Shown: positions 20,649-28,835 of the stretch, piece by piece
How the letters are laid out: each line of letters opens with the position of its first letter
Numbering within the stretch: position 1 is the first letter of the stretch
From: Candidatus Parcubacteria bacterium
Lineage (GTDB): Bacteria > Patescibacteriota > Saccharimonadia > UBA4664 > JAHWKN01
DNA length: 34,647 nucleotides
Assembly: GCA_019347875.1 (NCBI GenBank)
Contig: JAHWKN010000008.1
Coordinates: 1 to 34,647 of the forward strand
Direction: 5' to 3'
Made by a program: the position numbers and the translations under genes
The notes under the pieces: generated by a model
What the model saw: only the letters and a program-made list of their open reading frames with translations
Databases searched by the model: none
Told to the model about the DNA's origin: nothing

Positions 20649-23234
20649 ATGCTTTGCAGTAAAACCAGTACCAGTAGTTTTAAAAGCCTAGGCGGGGTCT
20701 GGCGGTTGGTCGGGGCTGTTAAACTTTCCCGGCGCTTTGTCTGGTTGGGGCTGGCGGCTGCGGTTGCGGCCCTGGCCGTGCTAGTCCTGCTGGCTGCCGC
20801 CGCTCCACCGGCCGCTTCTGCCCCGGGCGGCTCCGATACTTTGCCCAGAGACGGGGACTTCGCTCCGGCCCCGGCGGATAATCCCGGCTCTTACCTTCTC
20901 AACATTGCTCAAGCGGGTTGCTGTATAGGTGAGAACGGCGTAACCACCAATGCTCCGGAGACGTGGGCGAAGCTATACTATGATCCGTCTAACGGGACCA
21001 CCGTTCGAGCCAGGATTTTCGACGCGCCGTTTTCGAAGTGTTCTTTTCCGCTAGACTTTGCTGTTGAAGAGGAGGGTTTTAGCGGCAGCTGCCCGGGGGG
21101 CGTACCCTCTAATGACCCGAAAAACCGGGTCTGGTACGATTTCTACTCTACCAAAGTTGATCCGACCCGTGCCTTCCTGACCGAAGAGCCCTCTGACCTG
21201 CTGTTTTCGCTTAACAGCCAAACGGGAGGGGTGCTTTGCGCTCTCGCCTGTCCCGGGGCGGTTACCGTGCGGCCAAAGGACTGGAGCGATCCCATTGCCA
21301 TCACTCTTAATCCGATCGCCTCGCCTGCGTCCAGCATCACCGGGCAGTACGTCTTGGTGATGCGGGCCCGGTGGCAGCTGCCGCGTGACGACTCGGGATA
21401 CCGCCACGGCAGGCTTAACAGCTTCAAACTGCAAGTGCTGTCAGGCACGGCCGGCTACTGGGCCAAGGCCGAACCCAGCCCTGTCTCACCGCCGCTGCCG
21501 CCCGCGGACGGCCAGTACGCCATACTCAGTACGGATTTCGACGACACCCGCCGTGACACCCCCTACTGGCGGTTTGACTTTGCTCCGCCCTGCCTGCAGT
21601 ATGATGACCGCCAGGTGGCGCTGCGCTGGAGTGACGCCGACCATTATTTGCGCAGCGACTATCCGCCCGATGGGGGGGAGGGTGACCGCCCGCCCGATTT
21701 TACGCTGTTTGAAATTAATCCCGCCGGCACCCAGACCGCCATTTTGAACGTCAGTGACGCTAACGCCATAGGCGGCCAAGATGAGTACCGTGAGGCGGTG
21801 TTTACGGCCAAGGCCAGACACAAGTACCGGTGGGAGTGGCACAACATCAAGAGCGGCAACGATGTTGTGCTGTGGGTGCCGTACGATAGCTTTTACTTTA
21901 ACTTAAACTGCGGCGAAGTCACATTGAGTAAAGCGGTTGATACCGCCGTGGTGTCTCCGGGGCAGCCGTTCAGGTTTGCCTTAACCGTGCAAAAAAGCGG
22001 CAGCGTTGAGCTGGCCTCAATGACGATCGGGGATAACATCGCCGCTCAGCCCATTGGCTTTAGCGGCTCTTCGCCAAACTCACCGGCCAGCGGCCCGCCA
22101 GGCCTAAGCTGGACGCTGACGCCCGCGCAACTAAGCCAGTTAAACTCAGGGGGTACGGTCCAAATTGCCGTTGACGTGGTCGCGAATGCGGGCGCCTCCC
22201 CCGGCACCTACACCAATACGGCTACCGCTACCGCTACCGACACTTTCGGTGGTTCCATAGCCATCAACCCTAGTAGCGTTAACTACCAGGTGACGAACCC
22301 CCGCTACCCCTACCTCACCAGTACTAAAGGCAACGTCCATGCCGGCGGCGGCATCGGCTTCGGCGTTAACTGCGCGGGCAGCGGCCGCATAACCGGATAC
22401 CGTTCGACGGCTCCAGCTGCCGGCTCCCAAGCCGACTATGTGATATCGGCCGGTAACACCGTTACCCAGTTCGGTTCGGCCGGCGGCGGGGGTGACGGTC
22501 TGACGTTTGGCAACAGTCCCAGTTCGGGCGGCTACCACCCTTTGTGCCGGCCGGATTTGCCGGTGATGGCCGAAGCTTACATCATTAAATATCCGGGACG
22601 GGTTAAAACCTTTTTTCCGCTAGCTGATCCGAACTTTTTCACCCTGCGAACCACCGGCCCTATCTGCGGCAGCCCGCTGCTGTCTGATCTGACCGACCCG
22701 CTGCGTTACTGTATCCACAACGGTGATATGGTGGTGGCGAACGGAAACGTGTCGCTGCCCGGGTTCCCGGGGCTGCTGCCTTTAACCGTGCAGCGGCGGT
22801 TCACGCTGTACGTCCGCGGCGACGTCACCGTGACCAGGAACATCGTCTACGCCGGCGGAGCTTACTCGCGGGAGCGGTTGCCTTCGTTCGGCTTGATCGC
22901 CAACAACCTCTACGTCACTCCAGGGGTAGACAAACTGGACGGCTTTTACTTTGCCAAAGGAGAGTTTAACAGTTGCCAAAACCCGGCCGCACCGATCGAT
23001 ATCGCCACCAACGCCAGTGCCTGCGCCCCACCGCTGACTCTGAACGGTTTGGCCATGGCCAACCGGTTCCGGTTTAAGCGCACCGGCCCCGTTGGTACCG
23101 ACGGGCCGTTTGCCAGCGAGACAGCTAACTTTACCGGCCTGTTGTACGTGGCCACCCCGCCGGCCTTCAGCGACGCCATCACCCCCCTGGGTGGCTACCC
23201 GAGGCACCAGAGGGAGAAGCCGCCGGTGTACTAG
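20649..23234 (+). CDS. Large secreted surface protein with shared C-terminal domain, module 2
   Basis: 861 residues from ATG 20649, with an N-terminal hydrophobic segment (about residues 31-53, WLGLAAAVAALAVLVLLAAA) then APPAASA, a plausible signal peptidase site. Residues about 60-420 are an unrecognised Asp/Tyr/Pro-rich region with several Cys. Residues about 420-550 form a DUF11/Ig-like repeat (VDTAVVSPGQPFRFALTVQKSG ... TYTNTATATAT). From NPRYPY (about 550) to KPPVY is the domain shared with the module 1 protein: HAGGGIGFG, QFGS, LYVRGDVTVT, PSFGLIA, LDGFYFA, TNASAC, FKRTGPVGT, LLYVATPPAFSD. Probable cell-surface adhesin or tip protein next to the pilus locus. Confidence 0.65.
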   Translation: MLCSKTSTSSFKSLGGVWRLVGAVKLSRRFVWLGLAAAVAALAVLVLLAAAAPPAASAPGGSDTLPRDGDFAPAPADNPGSYLLNIAQAGCCIGENGVTTNAPETWAKLYYDPSNGTTVRARIFDAPFSKCSFPLDFAVEEEGFSGSCPGGVPSNDPKNRVWYDFYSTKVDPTRAFLTEEPSDLLFSLNSQTGGVLCALACPGAVTVRPKDWSDPIAITLNPIASPASSITGQYVLVMRARWQLPRDDSGYRHGRLNSFKLQVLSGTAGYWAKAEPSPVSPPLPPADGQYAILSTDFDDTRRDTPYWRFDFAPPCLQYDDRQVALRWSDADHYLRSDYPPDGGEGDRPPDFTLFEINPAGTQTAILNVSDANAIGGQDEYREAVFTAKARHKYRWEWHNIKSGNDVVLWVPYDSFYFNLNCGEVTLSKAVDTAVVSPGQPFRFALTVQKSGSVELASMTIGDNIAAQPIGFSGSSPNSPASGPPGLSWTLTPAQLSQLNSGGTVQIAVDVVANAGASPGTYTNTATATATDTFGGSIAINPSSVNYQVTNPRYPYLTSTKGNVHAGGGIGFGVNCAGSGRITGYRSTAPAAGSQADYVISAGNTVTQFGSAGGGGDGLTFGNSPSSGGYHPLCRPDLPVMAEAYIIKYPGRVKTFFPLADPNFFTLRTTGPICGSPLLSDLTDPLRYCIHNGDMVVANGNVSLPGFPGLLPLTVQRRFTLYVRGDVTVTRNIVYAGGAYSRERLPSFGLIANNLYVTPGVDKLDGFYFAKGEFNSCQNPAAPIDIATNASACAPPLTLNGLAMANRFRFKRTGPVGTDGPFASETANFTGLLYVATPPAFSDAITPLGGYPRHQREKPPVY

Positions 23235-23292
23235 CCGTGCCGCGACCGCCAAACCAAATTAAACAATTGCGTATTCACAAAGTAATAGTTCT

Positions 23293-23303
23293 TATGCTAA
23301 ACT
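23293..23303 (+). promoter_or_regulatory. Extended -10 promoter of pilM
   Basis: TGcTAAACT (23295-23303). Predicted +1 at 23310, two bases before the ATG at 23312. No Shine-Dalgarno. Confidence 0.6.
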
Positions 23304-23311
23304 AACGACAA

Positions 23312-24352
23312 ATGGGATTACTAGATCACGAAACCAACTACTTCGGGCTAGATATCGGCTCTACCGCTATCCGCCTAGTGCAGCTGCGCCAGGGCGGCGG
23401 CAAACCGGTTTTGGTGACGTACGCAGCGGTAGCGGTGCCGGCGGGCCAGACGGTTAGCGACTCTCAGCTTGACCAGGACAAGGTGGCAGCGGTGATCCGC
23501 CAACTGGTCAAAGACAGCCGGGTCAGCACCAAAAACGTGGTGGCGGGGCTGCCCTCCGGTAGTTTGTTTGCAGCGGTCATTACCACCCCCAAGCTAACTC
23601 ACACGGAGCTCAGTAAGGCCATCAAGTTCCAGGCCGATCAGTATGTGCCGATGGCGCTCGACCAGGTCAAGCTCGACTGGTCGGTGGTGGGGGCGGGCGC
23701 CAACGATAACGAGCTGGAGGTCCTGCTGGTCGCGGCCCCCAACACCAGTACCGCCAAGTACGCCAACATTTTGGAAAAGGCCGGGCTGGAGGTGGTGGTG
23801 CTGGAGGCCAACGCCATGGCGGTAGCACGGGCCGTGGTGCCTCCGAGTGACCTGGCGGTAATCGTGCTCGACATGGGCAACACCTCCAGCGACCTGACCG
23901 TAATTTACCAAAACTCGCCCCGATTGATGCGTTCCATCCCGGTCGGGGGGAACACGTTCGTGCAGTCGGTCGCCCAGAACCTGGGCCTGGACCGAACCCA
24001 GGCGGAGCAGTTTACCTACCGCTTTGGTTTAACTCAAACCAAGCTGGAGGGTCAGGTGTTCCGGGCCGTGAAGCCCAGCATCGACCAGCTGGTGGGGGAG
24101 ATTCAAAAATCGAGCAAGTTCTTCTTGGGCCGCTACGAAGGCGTTAAGCTGGAAAAAATCGTCCTAACCGGCGTGACCTCTTCCCTGCCGGAGCTGCCGG
24201 CCTACTTAGCCACCGCCACCGGTTTGCCGGTAGAGATCGGTAACGCTTGGGTCAACGTGGCCTACCCGGCCAGCATTCAGGACAAGCTGATGTCCGCCAG
24301 CAGCCAGTACGCTGCCGCTTCGGGACTAGCCCAAAGGATGTTTGTTAAATGA
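23312..24352 (+). CDS. pilM: Type IV pilus assembly protein PilM
   Basis: 346 residues of an actin-like ATPase. FGLDIGSTAIRLVQLRQGGG is the first phosphate loop, VVVLEANAMAVARAV and VIVLDMGNTSSDLTVIY the second, and KIVLTGVTSSLPELPAYLA the adenosine-site segment. It sits in the cytoplasm and binds the N terminus of PilN, linking the inner-membrane platform to the motors. First gene of a run pilM-N-O-(small protein)-B-T-C. It is probably transcribed from a near-leaderless promoter. Confidence 0.93.
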   Translation: MGLLDHETNYFGLDIGSTAIRLVQLRQGGGKPVLVTYAAVAVPAGQTVSDSQLDQDKVAAVIRQLVKDSRVSTKNVVAGLPSGSLFAAVITTPKLTHTELSKAIKFQADQYVPMALDQVKLDWSVVGAGANDNELEVLLVAAPNTSTAKYANILEKAGLEVVVLEANAMAVARAVVPPSDLAVIVLDMGNTSSDLTVIYQNSPRLMRSIPVGGNTFVQSVAQNLGLDRTQAEQFTYRFGLTQTKLEGQVFRAVKPSIDQLVGEIQKSSKFFLGRYEGVKLEKIVLTGVTSSLPELPAYLATATGLPVEIGNAWVNVAYPASIQDKLMSASSQYAAASGLAQRMFVK

Positions 24353-24372
24353 CGGCTCGAGGGGAAATCATA

Positions 24373-24396
24373 ATGGCTAAAACGGGAACACTCTAA
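24373..24396 (+). CDS. Candidate 7-codon coupling ORF before pilN
   Basis: ATG at 24373 with GAGGGG upstream encodes MAKTGTL, and its TAA overlaps the pilN start (TAATG). It may feed ribosomes into pilN by re-initiation, because pilN has no strong Shine-Dalgarno of its own. Could be chance. Confidence 0.3.
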   Translation: MAKTGTL

Positions 24397-25007
24397 TGAC
24401 CGCCAAAATTAACTTACTGCCGGATATTCGCCAAGCCAAGGTGCGCGCGCGGCAGCAGCGCCGTCTGGCCGCTGGTATCGGCACCATGGTGTGTACTTTG
24501 TCGATTGGAGCGGTGGTGGTGCTGGCGCTGGTGATGGCGGCCCAAAAGCTGCGCCTGGCCGCGCTCCAAAACAGCATCAACGCCAGCCAAAACCAGCTGC
24601 AGTCGGAAAGTAATCTGAAGGACATGTTGACGGTGCAGCAGCACCTGGCGGCTTTGCCCGGGCTGTACGACCAGCGCGCTTACATTACGCGCTTTCTTGA
24701 CACGCTGGTGAGCGTTTCACCCACCCAGTTTGCCGTCTCCAGTTTGGAGATCGATGCCCAAAACAACCTCAAGTTTACCGGCCAGGCCCAGAACTACAAC
24801 TTGGTTACAAAGTTTACCCAAGCCCTGGAGGCCTCTAACCTGACGCTGGGCCCCGCCGCCAGCCCCTCTAACCCGCCCCACTTTACCAACGTCAACATCT
24901 CCAGCGTATCGCTTGATAGCGATAACAAGGTCGCATTTTCACTGAGCGCCACCATGGCGCCGCAAGTCACCAATGGAGCTACAGGAGTAAACAATGGCGT
25001 CCGCTAA
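24396..25007 (+). CDS. pilN: Type IV pilus assembly protein PilN
   Basis: 203 residues. The start TAKINLLPDIRQAKV matches the conserved PilN cytoplasmic motif (INLLP) that docks into PilM. A transmembrane helix follows (about residues 27-49, AGIGTMVCTLSIGAVVVLALVMA), then a coiled coil (LRLAALQNSINASQNQLQSESNLKDML), then a periplasmic-type ferredoxin-like domain (FLDTLVSVSPTQFAVSSLEIDAQNNLKFTGQAQNY). It forms the membrane ring with PilO. Overlaps pilO by 14 nt. Confidence 0.9.
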   Translation: MTAKINLLPDIRQAKVRARQQRRLAAGIGTMVCTLSIGAVVVLALVMAAQKLRLAALQNSINASQNQLQSESNLKDMLTVQQHLAALPGLYDQRAYITRFLDTLVSVSPTQFAVSSLEIDAQNNLKFTGQAQNYNLVTKFTQALEASNLTLGPAASPSNPPHFTNVNISSVSLDSDNKVAFSLSATMAPQVTNGATGVNNGVR

Positions 25008-25641
25008 GAAGCAAAGTAACCTTTCAAACAACCACTTTATCCTGGTTATGGTGCTGGTGTCGCTGGTGACGGTGGTACTAAGCGTAGTAATCGGGCGCTC
25101 GCTGGTCAGCGGGATACTGCTAAACAACAAAGTCATCGCTAAAAAAGTGACGGCCGACAACCAGCTGAAGGACAACCTGGCGGCCGTCGAGCAGCTGCGG
25201 CAGGAGTACGACCAGCTGGGAGGCCGTCGCCGGCTGATCCTGGAGTCTTTGCCGGTTAAGCGCGACGTTCCCGGCCTAGCCAGCACCCTGGAGCTGATAG
25301 CCGGTACCAGTGGCTTAAAGCTGAAATCGATTACTCCGGTTGAAGCCGCCGCCGACACCGCTCCCGCCCCCCCCGCCGCCGACGGCAACGCCGCCGCTCC
25401 CGCCCCCGCCGCCTCAACGGGCGAAGACCAGCCCACCCCTTATCAGGTAGCTTTGAGCGTCGAGGGAAACTACACCAGCTTGGTTAATTTTTTGCGCAAC
25501 CTGGAGCTGTCGGCCCGTCCGGTCAGGGTCACCGCCCTGACGGCCACCGGCAACAGCGCCTCGATGAGCGCCGACCTGCAGCTTAGCAGCTACTGGCAGG
25601 CGGAAGCGGACCTAACCCCTAAGACGGAGGTCGTCCAGTGA
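24994..25641 (+). CDS. pilO: Type IV pilus assembly protein PilO
   Basis: 215 residues: a short cytoplasmic start, a transmembrane helix (about residues 15-37, FILVMVLVSLVTVVLSVVIG), a coiled coil (NQLKDNLAAVEQLRQEYDQLGGRR) and a C-terminal domain (YQVALSVEGNYTSLVNFLRNLELSARPVRV) typical of PilO. An Ala/Pro-rich insert (residues 115-140) is unusual. GGAG about 12 nt upstream sits within pilN. It pairs with PilN as a platform heterodimer. The following gene starts 4 nt before its stop (GTGA). Confidence 0.9.
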   Translation: MASAKKQSNLSNNHFILVMVLVSLVTVVLSVVIGRSLVSGILLNNKVIAKKVTADNQLKDNLAAVEQLRQEYDQLGGRRRLILESLPVKRDVPGLASTLELIAGTSGLKLKSITPVEAAADTAPAPPAADGNAAAPAPAASTGEDQPTPYQVALSVEGNYTSLVNFLRNLELSARPVRVTALTATGNSASMSADLQLSSYWQAEADLTPKTEVVQ

Positions 25642-25898
25642 AGAAGAAAGATGTCGTATATCTGGCCCTGGCCGGGGTTATCTTTATGGCGGCCGGGTTT
25701 TTGGCCTCAACTAAGCTTGCTCCCTCAGGCGGTCAGGCCGGTAAGCAGGTCAGCGTGGAGGTGGTTGAGCCGATCAGCCCGAACTACGACCGCGCGGCGC
25801 TTGAGCAGTTAGCCGATAAGGACCGCGCCCGCGACTTTTCGGTCACCAACGATCTAAACAGCGGGCTGGGCAACAAAGCACCGTTCGGGCCGTTCTAG
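25638..25898 (+). CDS. Small membrane protein in the PilP position
   Basis: 86 residues from a GTG overlapping the pilO stop. A transmembrane helix (about residues 6-23, VVYLALAGVIFMAAGFLA) and an extracytoplasmic tail (VSVEVVEPISPNYDRAALEQLADKDRARDF...GLGNKAPFGPF) are visible. In Gram-negative bacteria the gene after pilO is pilP, which links to the secretin; this protein has no PilP beta domain and no lipobox Cys, consistent with a single-membrane cell. It may stabilise the PilN/PilO ring. Not assigned to a family. Confidence 0.65.
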   Translation: MKKKDVVYLALAGVIFMAAGFLASTKLAPSGGQAGKQVSVEVVEPISPNYDRAALEQLADKDRARDFSVTNDLNSGLGNKAPFGPF

Positions 25899-25936
25899 CC
25901 CCGGTGCCAAGTAATGCACCACACTAAGGGGGCGCC

Positions 25937-27715
25937 GTGCTGACCGTCGAAAACCAGCAAAAGGTCGAACATCTGATACTGGAGTCCAAACTGGTCTCCG
26001 CGTCCGAGCTGGAGGCGCTCAAGCTTGAGGCCATCCAGCAAAACACCCCGCTGATCGCCTTACTGGGCCAGCGGCAGCTGATAGGGGACGAGGAGCTGGC
26101 CAAGATTCAAGCTAAGGTAGCCGGGGTCCCTTACGTTAACCTGGCCGACGTCCCCATCCAGGCCGACGTCTTAGCGCTGTTGCCAAAATCGTTCGCCCAG
26201 AACTATAAAGCGGTGCCTTTCGGCTTGATGCAGGGGCGCCTGGCCATGGCGATGCTCGACCCGACCAACGTGCAGGCGGTGGACTTTTTGGCGCGCAAGA
26301 CCGGCAAAGGGTTGGTCGTCTACATGGCTTCGCAGTCCAGCATCGAGCGGGTGCTGACTCAGTATCCCAACAACGTCACCTCTGACGTCAACGCCGCCAT
26401 CCAGAGCGTTAACGTCAACCAAAAAAGCGCCGAAAAGGCCAAGCCGACGACGGCTAAGGGGTTGCAGACGCTGGTTCAGGACGCTCCGATTACCCGGGCG
26501 TTAAACGCCATTTTAGATTACGCCACCCAGTCCGGCGCTTCCGACATCCACATCGAGCCGCGCGAAAAGGAGCTCAAGATCCGCTACCGGGTAGACGGAC
26601 TGCTGCAAGACACCATGACGCTGCCCAAGTCGGTTGAGCCGGCGCTGGTGTCGCGGATTAAGATTTTAGCCAACTTAAAGATCGATGAGCACCGCGTGCC
26701 TCAAGATGGGCAGTTCCAGATCCAGTCCGGCAGTAAGGAGGTTGACCTGCGTATCGCTATCGCGCCGGTGGTGTGGGGAGAGCAGATCGTCATCCGGCTG
26801 CTCGACAAGTCGGACAACGTCCTAACGCTCGACGGGCTTGGTTTTAGGGGGCCGGGGCTGCGTCTGATTGAAGAGGGAATCAGAAAGCCTCACGGCATGA
26901 CGCTCTCGACCGGCCCGACCGGCTCCGGCAAGAGCACCACGCTGTATGCGGCCATTCACGCCATTAAGGACGTCTCGATTAACATCGTCACGCTGGAAGA
27001 CCCGGTGGAGTACAAGATGGACGGCATCAACCAGATCCAGGTCAACGGCGACGTCGGCTTAACCTTTGCTTCCGGTTTGCGCTCGATCTTGCGGCAGGAT
27101 CCCAACGTGGTGATGGTGGGTGAGATCCGCGACCGGGAGACGGCCGACCTGGCGGTTCAGGCGGCCCTAACCGGGCACGTTGTTTTGTCGACGCTGCACA
27201 CCAACTCGGCGGCCGGGGTCTTGCCGCGCCTGTTAGACATGGGCATCGAGCCGTTTTTGATCTCCTCGACCGTCAACACGGTGATCGGGCAGCGGCTGGT
27301 GCGCCGGGTGTGCCAAAAGTGCAAGACCGAGTCCCCGGCCAACGAAACCGAGGTGGCCTCGATCAACGCTTCATTGGGGGGTATTTTGCCCAAAGACAAA
27401 AGCGAAGTTAAGGCCGTTAGCGAAGAGTTGGGCTACGATGACTTGCCGATTGCCGGTCAAAGCGCTTATACTCTTTATAGAGCTAATGGTTGCCCGGCAT
27501 GTACTAAGGGTTACCGGGGGCGACTGGGGATCTGCGAGACGTTCTCGCTCAACCCCGCCATGGAAAAGCTGCTGGCGTCTCATGCGACCACCGGCGAGGT
27601 CCAGGCCCAGGCTCAGAAAGACGGTATGATTACGATGAAGCAAGACGGCTACTTGAAGGCGCTTTCCGGGTTAACGACGCTGGAAGAGGTAGCCCGGGTG
27701 GCGGCGGACTTTTAA
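25937..27715 (+). CDS. pilB: Type IV pilus extension ATPase PilB
   Basis: 592 residues from GTG 25937. The N-terminal T2SSE domain (residues about 1-150) precedes the hexameric motor domain: ASDIHIEPREKELKIRYRVDG, Walker A GPTGSGKSTTLYA (about 326-338), Asp box ITLED-type (VTLEDPVEYKMDG), Walker B NVVMVGEIRDRETADLA and the His box HVVLSTLHTNSA. Two CxxC pairs (CQKC about 458, CPAC about 518) make the zinc site typical of PilB/GspE and separate it from PilT. It powers pilus extension together with PilC. Confidence 0.97.
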   Translation: MLTVENQQKVEHLILESKLVSASELEALKLEAIQQNTPLIALLGQRQLIGDEELAKIQAKVAGVPYVNLADVPIQADVLALLPKSFAQNYKAVPFGLMQGRLAMAMLDPTNVQAVDFLARKTGKGLVVYMASQSSIERVLTQYPNNVTSDVNAAIQSVNVNQKSAEKAKPTTAKGLQTLVQDAPITRALNAILDYATQSGASDIHIEPREKELKIRYRVDGLLQDTMTLPKSVEPALVSRIKILANLKIDEHRVPQDGQFQIQSGSKEVDLRIAIAPVVWGEQIVIRLLDKSDNVLTLDGLGFRGPGLRLIEEGIRKPHGMTLSTGPTGSGKSTTLYAAIHAIKDVSINIVTLEDPVEYKMDGINQIQVNGDVGLTFASGLRSILRQDPNVVMVGEIRDRETADLAVQAALTGHVVLSTLHTNSAAGVLPRLLDMGIEPFLISSTVNTVIGQRLVRRVCQKCKTESPANETEVASINASLGGILPKDKSEVKAVSEELGYDDLPIAGQSAYTLYRANGCPACTKGYRGRLGICETFSLNPAMEKLLASHATTGEVQAQAQKDGMITMKQDGYLKALSGLTTLEEVARVAADF

Positions 27716-27731
27716 GCTCAGGAGGACCTAG

Positions 27732-28802
27732 ATGGAAAAAACTGCCCCTAAAATCGAACTGTTACTGGAGCAGGTCATTAAGCTGGAAGCCTCCGACCTG
27801 CACCTGCAGGTGGGGGTGCCGCCGATGCTGCGGGTTGACGGCGCGCTGAAGGCGGTAGAAAACGCGGCCGAGCTGAGCGACGACGACATCGAAAAGCTGA
27901 TATTCCCGATTTTGGATGAGGACCAGAAAGAGATCCTGGTCAAAGATAAAGAGGTTGATTTCTCGTTTGCTTTTGGCGACTTCGGGCGCTTCCGGGTGAA
28001 CGCCTTCCACGAGCGGGGCAACCTGGCGGCCGCCCTGCGCCTGATCCCGACCAAGCTGCGCACGCTGGAAGAGCTGGGTATGCCCAAAACGGTCCTTAGC
28101 TTTACCGACTACCCGCGGGGGCTGGTGCTGGTAACCGGGCCGACCGGTTCCGGCAAAAGCACTACGCTGGCGGCCATGGTCGACAAGATCAACAGCGAAA
28201 AGGCGGTGCACATACTAACGATCGAAGACCCGATCGAGTACGCCCACCACAGCCAAAAGAGCATCGTGGTGCAGCGCGAGATCCATTACGACACCTACTC
28301 GTTCGGGGCGGCGCTGCGCTCGAGTCTGCGCCAGGATCCGGACGTGGTGCTGATCGGCGAGATGCGCGACCTGGAGACGATTGCCGCCGCCATCACCATC
28401 GCCGAAACCGGCCACTTGGTGCTGGCGACGTTGCACACCAACTCGGCCTCACAGTCGGTCGACCGCATGATCGACGTCTTTCCGCCGCACCAGCAGCAGC
28501 AGATCAGGGTGCAGCTGGCCGGTATTTTGCAGGGCATCTGCTCGCAGCGCCTGGTGCCGATGATCGGGGGCGGGCGGATCGCTGCGGCCGAGATTTTGGT
28601 GGCCACTGGGGCGGTGCGTAACATTATCCGCGAAGGCAAAAGCCACCAGCTGGACGCCGTCATCCAGACCGGCGGCCAGTACGGCATGCAGAGCATGGAC
28701 AAAACGCTGGTCGGACTGATCCAGGCCGGCAAGATCTCCTACGACGAGGCCAAGAACGTGGCCATCGACCTGGCCGAGCTAGACAGGCTGATGAGAGGGT
28801 AG
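27732..28802 (+). CDS. pilT: Type IV pilus retraction ATPase PilT
   Basis: 356 residues. ASDLHLQVGVPPMLRVDGALK is the PilT N-terminal signature. Walker A is GPTGSGKSTTLAAM (about 136-149), then ILTIEDPIEYAHHSQKSIVVQREI (Asp box), DPDVVLIGEMRDLETI (Walker B), and HLVLATLHTNSASQSVDRMIDVFP. The family retraction motif AIRNLIRE appears as AVRNIIREGK. No zinc pairs, as expected. GGAGG lies just before the ATG. It disassembles the pilus, giving twitching and pulling force. Confidence 0.96.
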   Translation: MEKTAPKIELLLEQVIKLEASDLHLQVGVPPMLRVDGALKAVENAAELSDDDIEKLIFPILDEDQKEILVKDKEVDFSFAFGDFGRFRVNAFHERGNLAAALRLIPTKLRTLEELGMPKTVLSFTDYPRGLVLVTGPTGSGKSTTLAAMVDKINSEKAVHILTIEDPIEYAHHSQKSIVVQREIHYDTYSFGAALRSSLRQDPDVVLIGEMRDLETIAAAITIAETGHLVLATLHTNSASQSVDRMIDVFPPHQQQQIRVQLAGILQGICSQRLVPMIGGGRIAAAEILVATGAVRNIIREGKSHQLDAVIQTGGQYGMQSMDKTLVGLIQAGKISYDEAKNVAIDLAELDRLMRG

Positions 28803-28835
28803 AGGGGTGATAACCGCCATAAGGAGACTAGCCAC

